Assembly: GCF_000226255.1 (NCBI RefSeq)
Contig: NZ_AGFG01000055.1
Span: 1-64,000, forward strand
Origin: Desulfovibrio sp. A2
Lineage (GTDB): Bacteria; Desulfobacterota; Desulfovibrionia; Desulfovibrionales; Desulfovibrionaceae
Direction of reading: 5' to 3'
Length of the DNA: 64,000 nt
Part shown: positions 41,704 to 48,865 of the stretch, piece by piece
Position numbering within the stretch: position 1 is the stretch's first letter
How the letters are laid out: every line of letters begins with the position of its first letter
Program-made: the position numbers and the translations under genes
Notes under the pieces: model-generated
Database searches by the model: none
Told to the model about the DNA's origin: nothing
Seen by the model: only the letters and a program-made list of their open reading frames with translations

Positions 41704-42140
41704 GCGACGCGCACTCGACCTCTGTGCCGCCTGGTTCCCCGCCAGACGGCGGGCTTGGCGGCCCCGCGCCCGTCCGCCTGCTGCTGGTGGACGACGAGGC
41801 GGGGTTCATCCGGGTGATGCAGAAGCGCCTTGCCCGGCGCGGCTACGTGGTGGACACTGCGGGCAGCGGTGGCGAAGCGCTGCGCACCCTGCGCGGGGCC
41901 ACCTATGACGCGGCGGTGTTCGACCTGAAGATGGACGACATGGACGGCTTCGAGCTGTTGCGCGTGGTGCGGCGCATGGCTCCGGAAATGGCCGTGATCA
42001 TGCTGACCGGCCACGGCGGCGCGGAAGAGGCCCGCGAGGGCATGCGCCTTGGCGCGGCCGGGTACCTGCTGAAGCCGTGCGAGATGGAAGACCTGGTCTG
42101 CGCCATCGAGCGGGCGCTGGGGCGCGAGGCCGCCGGGTAG
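41700..42140 (+). CDS. Single-domain response regulator, partner of the upstream kinase
   Basis: A 146-residue receiver. LLLVDDEAGF, the phospho-acceptor in AVFDLKMDDMDG, MLTGHGG and LLKPCEMEDL are intact. There is no output domain. The first 25 residues are a Ser/Pro/Gly-rich extension. Coupled to the kinase by a 4-bp overlap. Nothing shows what it controls. Confidence 0.92.
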   Translation: MSDAHSTSVPPGSPPDGGLGGPAPVRLLLVDDEAGFIRVMQKRLARRGYVVDTAGSGGEALRTLRGATYDAAVFDLKMDDMDGFELLRVVRRMAPEMAVIMLTGHGGAEEAREGMRLGAAGYLLKPCEMEDLVCAIERALGREAAG

Positions 42141-42357
42141 CCCCTTGCGCGGATAAGCTGGAAGCCCCCCGGTGGGGATGCCCGTCCTGCGGCCCGCCGG
42201 GGCAGCGGTCCTTCGCCTCTCCGATGGCTCGCCACGTCGGCCCGCGCCGCGTCGCGCCCGACGCGCCTCCCCACCTCCTCCCGTCTCGCCTGCCGCAAGG
42301 CCCGCCCGGCCGAGCGCCCCTTGCCCTGCCCCCGCCTTCGTGGTAGCCGCAGGGGTC

Positions 42358-43032
42358 ATGTTTGAAACCGACATCGCCGCGAAAATAAAGCTGTTGGCCG
42401 CCGCCTTCGTGCCCATGCTGCTCGGCATGGTCTGCCACGAGGTGGCGCACGGCTGGGCCGCGTGGAAGCGCGGCGACCCCACCGCCAAGATGCTGGGCAG
42501 GCTGACCCTGAACCCCCTGCCGCATCTGGACGTGATGGGCTCGCTGCTGTTCGTGTTCACCGCCCTCACCAGTCCCTTCATCCTCGGCTGGGCCAAGCCC
42601 GTGCCCGTGAACCCCCGGTACTTCAAGTCCATCCGGCGGGACATGGCGCTGGTCTCGGTGGCCGGTCCGCTGACCAACATGCTGGTGGCCCTTGGCTTTG
42701 CGGCATGCCTGCGCCTGCTCACGCTCGCGCTGCCCGTGGAGCAGTGGGGCGGCCACGGCGCGTACGACTTTTTCCTGTACATGTTCTTCATCGGCATCAA
42801 GGTGAACTTCATGCTGGCATGGTTCAACCTTATTCCCATACCGCCCCTGGACGGCGGCAGCATCCTGGCGGGTGTCCTGCCGCGCTCCATAAGCTGGCAC
42901 TACCAGAAGATGGAACGCTACGGGCTGCTTCTGCTGGTGGTGCTGCTGGCGACCGGGGTGCTGTTTCCGGTATTGTCCCCGCTGGTGCAGCATTCACAGG
43001 CGTTCGCCCTGTGGCTGGTGGGATTGGATTAG
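42358..43032 (+). CDS. Site-2 protease family (M50) membrane protein
   Basis: A 224-residue integral membrane protease of the rhomboid-unrelated S2P class. The zinc motif is MVCHEVAHGWAA (HExxH, about 26-30), and NLIPIPPLDGGSIL (about 160-173) is the second metal ligand region. Four to six membrane helices are present. It is the short form without PDZ. The start at ATG 42358 has AGGGG upstream; the longer frame is Pro/Arg-rich and unlikely to be translated. It lies 145 bp before trpS in the same direction, a neighbour pair likely to share a transcript. Substrate unknown. Confidence 0.88.
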   Translation: MFETDIAAKIKLLAAAFVPMLLGMVCHEVAHGWAAWKRGDPTAKMLGRLTLNPLPHLDVMGSLLFVFTALTSPFILGWAKPVPVNPRYFKSIRRDMALVSVAGPLTNMLVALGFAACLRLLTLALPVEQWGGHGAYDFFLYMFFIGIKVNFMLAWFNLIPIPPLDGGSILAGVLPRSISWHYQKMERYGLLLLVVLLATGVLFPVLSPLVQHSQAFALWLVGLD

Positions 43033-43177
43033 CTTTTCCGCCGTCCTGAACCGCCGCCGCCCCGCCGCTGCCCGCGCATGGCCGGGCGGCGCTGTTTCCG
43101 CCGGTTCGCGGGCGCGCCGCGCCGCCCGTCCACCCCGTATTTCGATATTCCATTCCCTCCCGGAGGAGCGATAGACC

Positions 43178-44167
43178 ATGACCACTCCCGACAAGCGCAC
43201 CGTTTCCGGCATGCGGCCCACCGGGCCGCTGCACCTTGGCCACTACTTCGGCGTGCTGAAGAACTGGGTCGAGATGCAGCATGAAATGGAGGCGTTCTTC
43301 TTCGTGGCCGACTGGCACGCCCTGACCAGCGACTACGCCGATCCTTCCCGCATCCGCGAGTTCGTGCCCGAACTGGTCACCGACTGGGTTGCCGCCGGGC
43401 TGGACCCGGAAAAGTGCGTGATGTTCCAGCAGTCCCACATCAAGGAACACGCGGAACTGCATCTCATCCTGTCCATGATCACTCCGGTGAGCTGGCTGGA
43501 ACGCAACCCCACCTACAAGGAACAGAAGCAGGAAGTGGTCAACAAGGACCTCGGCAACTACGGGTTCCTCGGCTACCCGGTGCTGATGGCCTCCGACATC
43601 CTGATCTACCACCCCAAGTGGGTGCCCGTGGGCCAGGACCAGCTGCCCCACCTGGAGCTGACCCGCGAAATCGCGCGCCGCTTCAACTTCCTGTACGGCG
43701 AGTACTTCCCCGAGCCGGAAGCGCGCCTGACCCCGGCGGCCAAGTGTCCTGGCCTGGACGGCCGCAAGATGTCCAAAAGCTACGGCAACGCCATTTACCT
43801 GCGCGACACCATGGAGGAAATCACCCCCAAGGTGCGCGGCATGTTCACCGACACCAACCGCCTGCGCAAGAGCGACCCCGGCAACCCCGACGTGTGCAAC
43901 CTGTTCCCCTACCACGAACTGATGGCCACGCCCGACCAGCAGGCCGAGATCCGCAAGGGGTGCACCTCTGCCTCGCTGGGCTGCGTGGACTGCAAGAAGA
44001 TCTTCCTCGAAAACCTGGGAACGTTCCTTGGCCCGCTGCACGAGCGCCGCGCCGCGCTGTTGGCCAACCCCAAGGGCATTCAGGACATCCTGGATGCCGG
44101 GGACGCCCGCGCCCGCGCCGAGGCGTCGAGAATCATGGGTGGTGTCCGCGACCGACTCAACTTCTAG
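43178..44167 (+). CDS. trpS: Tryptophanyl-tRNA synthetase
   Basis: A 329-residue class I synthetase that charges tRNA-Trp. The HIGH-type motif is PTGPLHLGHYFG (14-25) and the KMSKS motif is GRKMSKSYG (about 195-203). VPVGQDQLPHLELTREIARR is the conserved signature between them. Length is normal for bacterial TrpS. GGAGGAG lies upstream of ATG 43178. A strong hairpin follows at 44208. Confidence 0.97.
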   Translation: MTTPDKRTVSGMRPTGPLHLGHYFGVLKNWVEMQHEMEAFFFVADWHALTSDYADPSRIREFVPELVTDWVAAGLDPEKCVMFQQSHIKEHAELHLILSMITPVSWLERNPTYKEQKQEVVNKDLGNYGFLGYPVLMASDILIYHPKWVPVGQDQLPHLELTREIARRFNFLYGEYFPEPEARLTPAAKCPGLDGRKMSKSYGNAIYLRDTMEEITPKVRGMFTDTNRLRKSDPGNPDVCNLFPYHELMATPDQQAEIRKGCTSASLGCVDCKKIFLENLGTFLGPLHERRAALLANPKGIQDILDAGDARARAEASRIMGGVRDRLNF

Positions 44168-44207
44168 TTGCCGCTGCGGCCGGTCGCTTTTGCCCGATCG
44201 CTGCGTC

Positions 44208-44273
44208 AAACGGCATGGCCGCTCCGGTCGAGTACGGTAAGAGTACACTCCCGTCACGGCCATGCCGTTTTCC
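44208..44273 (+). terminator. Terminator after trpS
   Basis: AAACGGCATGGCCG at 44208-44221 pairs perfectly with CGGCCATGCCGTTT at 44257-44270, followed by TCC. The 35-nt loop contains a smaller palindrome (GAGTACGGTAAGAGTACAC). A second inverted repeat (AAACGCC/GGCGTTT, with CGTAGCGCTGCTACG inside) lies at about 44342-44388. No gene is seen in 44168-44579. Confidence 0.75.
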
Positions 44274-44579
44274 TTGCCCTCGGGGCAAAATCGCCTAGGC
44301 GGCAACGGCAACTCGGATCCCCCGGTGCCGCGTTGCGCGGACAAACGCCTTCCTTGACGTAGCGCTGCTACGCCTGCGTCGGCGTTTATCCACGCGCCTT
44401 GGCCCGAACACCGCGTCCGCCTTTCGCGTGGCGCGCGCCGCCCTCGGGCAGGCTGTGGGAGGGCGGGTCGGGTATCCTGCAAGAAGTCAAAAGGTGTTGA
44501 TGCTCTTGGAGCCAGGCATCATTTTGTGAGTTTTGAATGACCGCGCCGGACATCCGACGCACTGCCAAGCGAGGCGACG

Positions 44580-45392
44580 ATGACCGGCGAGATGAATGAC
44601 TGTAGCGGGTGTGGCGGTAACGCTGCGCAGGGTGACGAAACGCAGAATTTCCTGGAAAGCCTGCCGGAATTGCATGCGGGCCAGACGTTCCGGTTCGCCT
44701 GCCATCCCGGCGTGCGCTGTTTCAACGCCTGCTGTTCCGACCTGAACATGCCGCTCACGCCCTACGACGTGCTGCGGCTGCGCCGCAACCTGGGCATGGG
44801 CAGCGAGGAATTCATCAATACCCATGCCCGTGTGGGCCAGTATCCGGACACCGGCTTTCCCGCCCTGTTCCTGCGCATGAGCGACCACCCGCTGAAGCTG
44901 TGCCCGTTCGTCAGCGACAAGGGCTGCACCGTGTACCCCGACCGTTCCGGCGCGTGCCGCACCTATCCGCTGGGCCGCGCCACCAAGGAAGACGAGCAGG
45001 GCAACGTGGTGGAACAGTTCTTCGTGGTGCGCGAGGAGCACTGCCGTGGCTTCGACGAATCCGGCGAATGGTCCAGCGCCACATGGCTGGCCGACCAGGG
45101 GCTGGAGCCGTACAACGCCTCCAACGACCGCTACATGCGGCTCATGGCGCGCTGCAAGCGCCAGGGCGCGGCCATCAGTCCCAAACAGGCCACCATGGTG
45201 CTGCTGGCGTGCTACCAGTTGGACCGCTTCGCCGATTTCATCCGGGGCGTAAGGCTGTTCGACCGGCTGGATATCGACGCGGCCCGCCAGCAGCATGTGC
45301 TGGACAACGAGGAAGCCCGGCTGGACTTCGCCTACGATTGGGCGGAACTGGTGCTGTTCGGTGATTGCGCCGCGCTGCGCATGAAGGGATAG
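44580..45392 (+). CDS. YkgJ-family cysteine cluster protein
   Basis: A 270-residue cytoplasmic protein. Metal-binding cysteines are in FACHPGVRCFNACCSDLNMP (about 40-59), KLCPFVSDKGCTVYPDRSGACRTYP (about 105-129, given as one motif C...C...C) and EEHCRGF. This is the YkgJ/Fliw-unrelated CxxxC...C zinc or iron-sulfur family. Function unknown. GAGG precedes ATG 44580. It stands alone between two terminator-like regions. Confidence 0.85.
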   Translation: MTGEMNDCSGCGGNAAQGDETQNFLESLPELHAGQTFRFACHPGVRCFNACCSDLNMPLTPYDVLRLRRNLGMGSEEFINTHARVGQYPDTGFPALFLRMSDHPLKLCPFVSDKGCTVYPDRSGACRTYPLGRATKEDEQGNVVEQFFVVREEHCRGFDESGEWSSATWLADQGLEPYNASNDRYMRLMARCKRQGAAISPKQATMVLLACYQLDRFADFIRGVRLFDRLDIDAARQQHVLDNEEARLDFAYDWAELVLFGDCAALRMKG

Positions 45393-45548
45393 CCCGGGCG
45401 ATTACCCTCCCCGCCGGAATGGGCGCGACACGTGCCCAGGCCCAGATGGCGGGGGCTTACATCCGTTCCCCGGCCTTCAATGTTCAACAAATGTCCAATG
45501 TCCGCCCGGGCTGTTCGCCACACGCCCGGCGGTCAACCGGAGTCATCC

Positions 45549-46073
45549 ATGGACGCGCCCCATCCTGCCCTGACCCATCCCGCCGTGGTGGCCCGCGCCG
45601 CGTTGCCCGGCCTGCTGGCTCCCCGCCGCGCCGCGGGTGCGCGGGTGGTGTTCACCAACGGCTGCTACGACATCCTGCACCCTGGACACGTGGATTTGCT
45701 GGCCCGTGCCCGTGCCGAGGGCGACCTGCTGGTGCTGGGCCTGAACTCCGACGCCTCTGTGCGCCGTCAGGGCAAGGGCGGGGACCGGCCCGTAAATCCC
45801 TTCGCGGTGCGGGCTTACGTGCTGGTCCACCTGACCAGCGTGGACTACGTGGTGGAGTTCGACGAGGATACCCCCCACGCGCTCATCGCGGAAATCCAGC
45901 CCGACGTGCTGGTGAAGGGCGGCGACTGGTCCGTGGACCGCATCGTGGGGCGCGACATCGTGCAGGCCCGTGGTGGGCGGGTGCTCAGTCTGCCGCTGTT
46001 GCCCGGTTTTTCCACAACCGGGCTCATCCAGCGCATTCGGTCGGGGGTATCCGCCTGCGCTGGCGGGGAATAA
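45549..46073 (+). CDS. rfaE2: D-glycero-beta-D-manno-heptose 1-phosphate adenylyltransferase
   Basis: A 174-residue nucleotidyltransferase making ADP-heptose for the lipopolysaccharide core. [20 protein letters not shown] (about 34-53) holds the GxYDxLHxGH motif, [20 protein letters not shown] and [18 protein letters not shown] are typical of RfaE2, and [14 protein letters not shown] near the end carries the STT motif. It corresponds to the C-terminal half of HldE, here as a separate enzyme. CGGAG precedes ATG 45549. No kinase partner is in the window. Confidence 0.93.
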   Translation: MDAPHPALTHPAVVARAALPGLLAPRRAAGARVVFTNGCYDILHPGHVDLLARARAEGDLLVLGLNSDASVRRQGKGGDRPVNPFAVRAYVLVHLTSVDYVVEFDEDTPHALIAEIQPDVLVKGGDWSVDRIVGRDIVQARGGRVLSLPLLPGFSTTGLIQRIRSGVSACAGGE

Positions 46074-46111
46074 TCCCGGCGTGCATTTCTTTCGGCTTTG
46101 CGCATGGCGCA

Positions 46112-46165
46112 AACAAGAGCCCCCTGATGTTCCAAAGGAACGTCAGGGGGTTCTTGTTTTGTGCA
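46112..46165 (+). terminator. Strong terminator after rfaE2
   Basis: CCCCCTGATGTTCC and GGAACGTCAGGGGG form a 14-bp stem with one G-T pair, extended by AACAAGA/TTCTTGTT flanks, and followed by TTCTTGTTTT. It can serve both converging transcripts. Confidence 0.85.
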
Positions 46166-46239
46166 AGTTATTCGCGCAAGAAAGAAGTCCGCTGTCGCGT
46201 CTCGCGTTATCGCGCAAAAACATGCGCGATCCGAGCGTG

Positions 46240-48861
46240 CTAGTGGTAGCGGCCGTGCAGGAAATTATCCGCGAAGCGCTGCACCGCTGCCTCGTCCACC
46301 ATCAGCATGTCCAACTGCCGGGTGACGATGAGCAGCCGCCCCAGTTGCACCAGTCGCTCGGCGATCTGAGGGGCGGCGAATTTCTGGAATCGGGCGGTGA
46401 CCATGTCGCCGCGAACCTCCACGTGAAAGCCCAGGGCCTCCAGGATGATGCCGATGCAGCGCACCCGGCGGTTCTTGCGCGTCTCGTCCGCCGCCCCGCC
46501 CTTGAACTGGAAGGTGATGTAGTTCTTGTTCATGGTCTGGCCGCAGTAGGCGTCCAGCACCCCGTAGTGGTAGCCCACGCGCGAGCTGAAATTCAGGTAC
46601 TTGTCCGAGACCAGGGCGTAGCTGCGGTCTCCGAAGCGCTGGCCGTGCATGGTGGGCGGCTCGATCAGGTGGCGGCTCATGACCGAGAGAAAGCCGCTCA
46701 TGTCCACCGGGCGCGGGCCGCGCTGATGCACCGCCGGGTCCAGCATGCCTTCCAGCAGGGCCTTGAACGGCGCGGAAGACGCCTGTTCCGGCCACACATA
46801 GGGGCCGTCCACGTCCACGAGGCCGCCGCCAAGGTCGATGACGTGCAGGTCCAGCGGCACCGGGGCCTTCATTTCCACGGCCACGGCCCCGGCGTCGGAC
46901 ACCGTGTCCGACAGCCGGAACATGTGGGCATAGGACAGCTCGTGCACGAAGCGCATCACGTCGTGGATGGTGCGGCAGGATTCGGGCGCGAAGTCCGCGG
47001 CCTTGGGGTCGTGCAGGCTCAGCGGTGATATGCGGGCGGCCACCTGCTTGAGCAGGTTGTGGATGGGCGTGTCGCGCAGGCACACGGCGCGCTCCTCGCG
47101 CAGGGGCAGCAACTCATCCACCCGCCCCGCGTAGACCCGGCAGGAAAAGGCGTCCACGGTCACCTGTTCGCCCACGCGCAGCGCGGACATGGCCCCCGGG
47201 GCGTTGACGATGGTGGGCACCCCGAATTCCCGCGCCAGCGAGGCCATGTGCCCGGTGATGCTGCCCGCCTCGGCCACGATGGCCTGGGCGCGCTGCATGA
47301 CCAGCACGTAGGACGGCGAGGAATGCGTGGCCACCAGCACGCCCCCTTCGGGGAACTGGGCCAGTTCTTCAGCGTTTTTCGGTTGCAGCACCGGCCCGCA
47401 GCCCACGCCGGGGCAGGCGGGTTCGCCGCCATGCAGCAGCAGCGGGTATCCTTCGATGAGCGGGGTGGTGCGCGCGTCGCCGCGCGGGGTGGTGGTCAGC
47501 GGCCGGGCCTGCAGCAGCAGGAGTCGTCCGTTCGTGTCCAGCGCCCATTCCACGTCCTGCGGCACGCCGTAGTGCGCTTCCACCTGCATGCCGATGCGCG
47601 CCAGTTCGGCGGCCTGGGCATCGGTCAGGCAGGGGGCGTCGCGCTGTGCCTCGGGCACGTCTTCTTCGCGCAGGCGGCCGTCGTCGCCAGGCGTCAGGCG
47701 ATGGGGCTTGCACACGATGTGGCGCGACATGGGCCGGGGCGCATCCTCCCGGCTGAACAGCCAGGTGTCTGGCTCCATTTCCCCGTCCACCACGGCCGCG
47801 CCCAGCCCCCACGCGGCGTTGATGACCAGCGAATCGGACAGCAGGTCCACCGGGTGGCGGGTGAACAGCACCCCGGCGGCCACCGATTCCACCATTTCCA
47901 TGCAGGCCACGGCCATGGCGCTGGCATCCAGGGTGATGCCCTGGTGCAGCCGGTACACGATGGCCTGGGGCATGAACAGGCTGGCCACTACCCGTTTCCA
48001 CGCGTCCACCACGCCGTCGCGGCCCACGTTGAGCACCGAAAGGTACTGCCCGGCGAAGGACACGTGGCTGTCCTCGCTGAGGGCGCTGGAGCGCACGGCC
48101 AGCCGCAGGTGGCCTCCCGCCTCGTTCGCGCTTCCTCCATCCGCGTCCGCCGGACCGAAGGCCGCGTCGCAGGCGGCGCACAGGGCGTCCGCCAGGTCTG
48201 GCGGCACGCTGGCGGCGGCGAACAGGTCCTGGATGTCCTCGGCCACGTCCAGCACGCTTTCCGGGTCTTGCGGGTCCACTTCGCGCAAGCGTTTGCGTAT
48301 TTCGCCCATGAGCCCGCCGTGCTCCATGAAGGCGTAATAAGCGCGGGTGGTTATGGCGAAGCCGCGGGGCACGGGCGCGCCCACGCGCGAGGTCAGTTCC
48401 CCCAGGTTCGCGCACTTGCCGCCCACCCAGTCCACCATGTCGCCGTTGATGTTGGCGAAGGGCAGGGCGTAGGCCTCCACCGTGGCCTGGGGGCGGCTTT
48501 CCAGCAGTTCGGTGATTTCGCCGTTGATGCGTTCGACGATGGCGGGCAGCGTCGGGTACGCATCGTTGGAGATGGCGTTGAGGCCGGTGACCATGCGCAG
48601 GGCGTGGAACACCGAGCGGGTGGCCTGGGAGCGTAGCCAGGTGGCCCCGAACAGGGTGCACCCCGCGATCTTTTCGTCGATGTCGGCAAGGATGCGCGCC
48701 AGTTCGGCGTTGGAGTCCAGCAGGTCCTTGAAATGGGCGTAGCGGGCGCGGAACACGCGCATGACCCGCTCGCGCGATTCGGCCTCCACTGCGCGCCGGC
48801 CCCCGCCGAACAGCGAGCGCAGGCGCTCCAGCAGTGATACGGGGGGAGGCGCGGCCAGCAT
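46240..48861 (-). CDS. PEP-synthase-like phosphotransferase with unrecognised C-terminal domain
   Basis: An 873-residue protein. An N-terminal helical part (about 1-135) precedes an ATP-grasp PEP/pyruvate-binding domain (about 140-460) with VGGKCANLGELTSRVG, LAVRSSALSEDS, GLGAAVVDG and QARPLTTTP. A swivelling domain follows with the phospho-His in AGSITGHMASLAREFG (about 537). The TIM-barrel PEP-binding domain of true PEP synthase is absent; about 270 unrecognised residues replace it. ATP-dependent phosphorylation of an unknown acceptor, via phospho-His, is likely. GGAGG precedes ATG 48861, 4 bp after the regulator gene, so both share a transcript. Confidence 0.85.
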   Translation of the reverse strand: MLAAPPPVSLLERLRSLFGGGRRAVEAESRERVMRVFRARYAHFKDLLDSNAELARILADIDEKIAGCTLFGATWLRSQATRSVFHALRMVTGLNAISNDAYPTLPAIVERINGEITELLESRPQATVEAYALPFANINGDMVDWVGGKCANLGELTSRVGAPVPRGFAITTRAYYAFMEHGGLMGEIRKRLREVDPQDPESVLDVAEDIQDLFAAASVPPDLADALCAACDAAFGPADADGGSANEAGGHLRLAVRSSALSEDSHVSFAGQYLSVLNVGRDGVVDAWKRVVASLFMPQAIVYRLHQGITLDASAMAVACMEMVESVAAGVLFTRHPVDLLSDSLVINAAWGLGAAVVDGEMEPDTWLFSREDAPRPMSRHIVCKPHRLTPGDDGRLREEDVPEAQRDAPCLTDAQAAELARIGMQVEAHYGVPQDVEWALDTNGRLLLLQARPLTTTPRGDARTTPLIEGYPLLLHGGEPACPGVGCGPVLQPKNAEELAQFPEGGVLVATHSSPSYVLVMQRAQAIVAEAGSITGHMASLAREFGVPTIVNAPGAMSALRVGEQVTVDAFSCRVYAGRVDELLPLREERAVCLRDTPIHNLLKQVAARISPLSLHDPKAADFAPESCRTIHDVMRFVHELSYAHMFRLSDTVSDAGAVAVEMKAPVPLDLHVIDLGGGLVDVDGPYVWPEQASSAPFKALLEGMLDPAVHQRGPRPVDMSGFLSVMSRHLIEPPTMHGQRFGDRSYALVSDKYLNFSSRVGYHYGVLDAYCGQTMNKNYITFQFKGGAADETRKNRRVRCIGIILEALGFHVEVRGDMVTARFQKFAAPQIAERLVQLGRLLIVTRQLDMLMVDEAAVQRFADNFLHGRYH

Positions 48862-48865
48862 GGCG

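Noticed and set aside
46171..46217. TTCGCGCAA and ATCGCGCAA near 46171 and 46209 as further operators of the AAA+ regulator
   Set aside because: The half-sites are not inverted, lie at the 3' end of the PEP-synthase-like gene and have no promoter nearby. Chance in a GC-rich region is likely.
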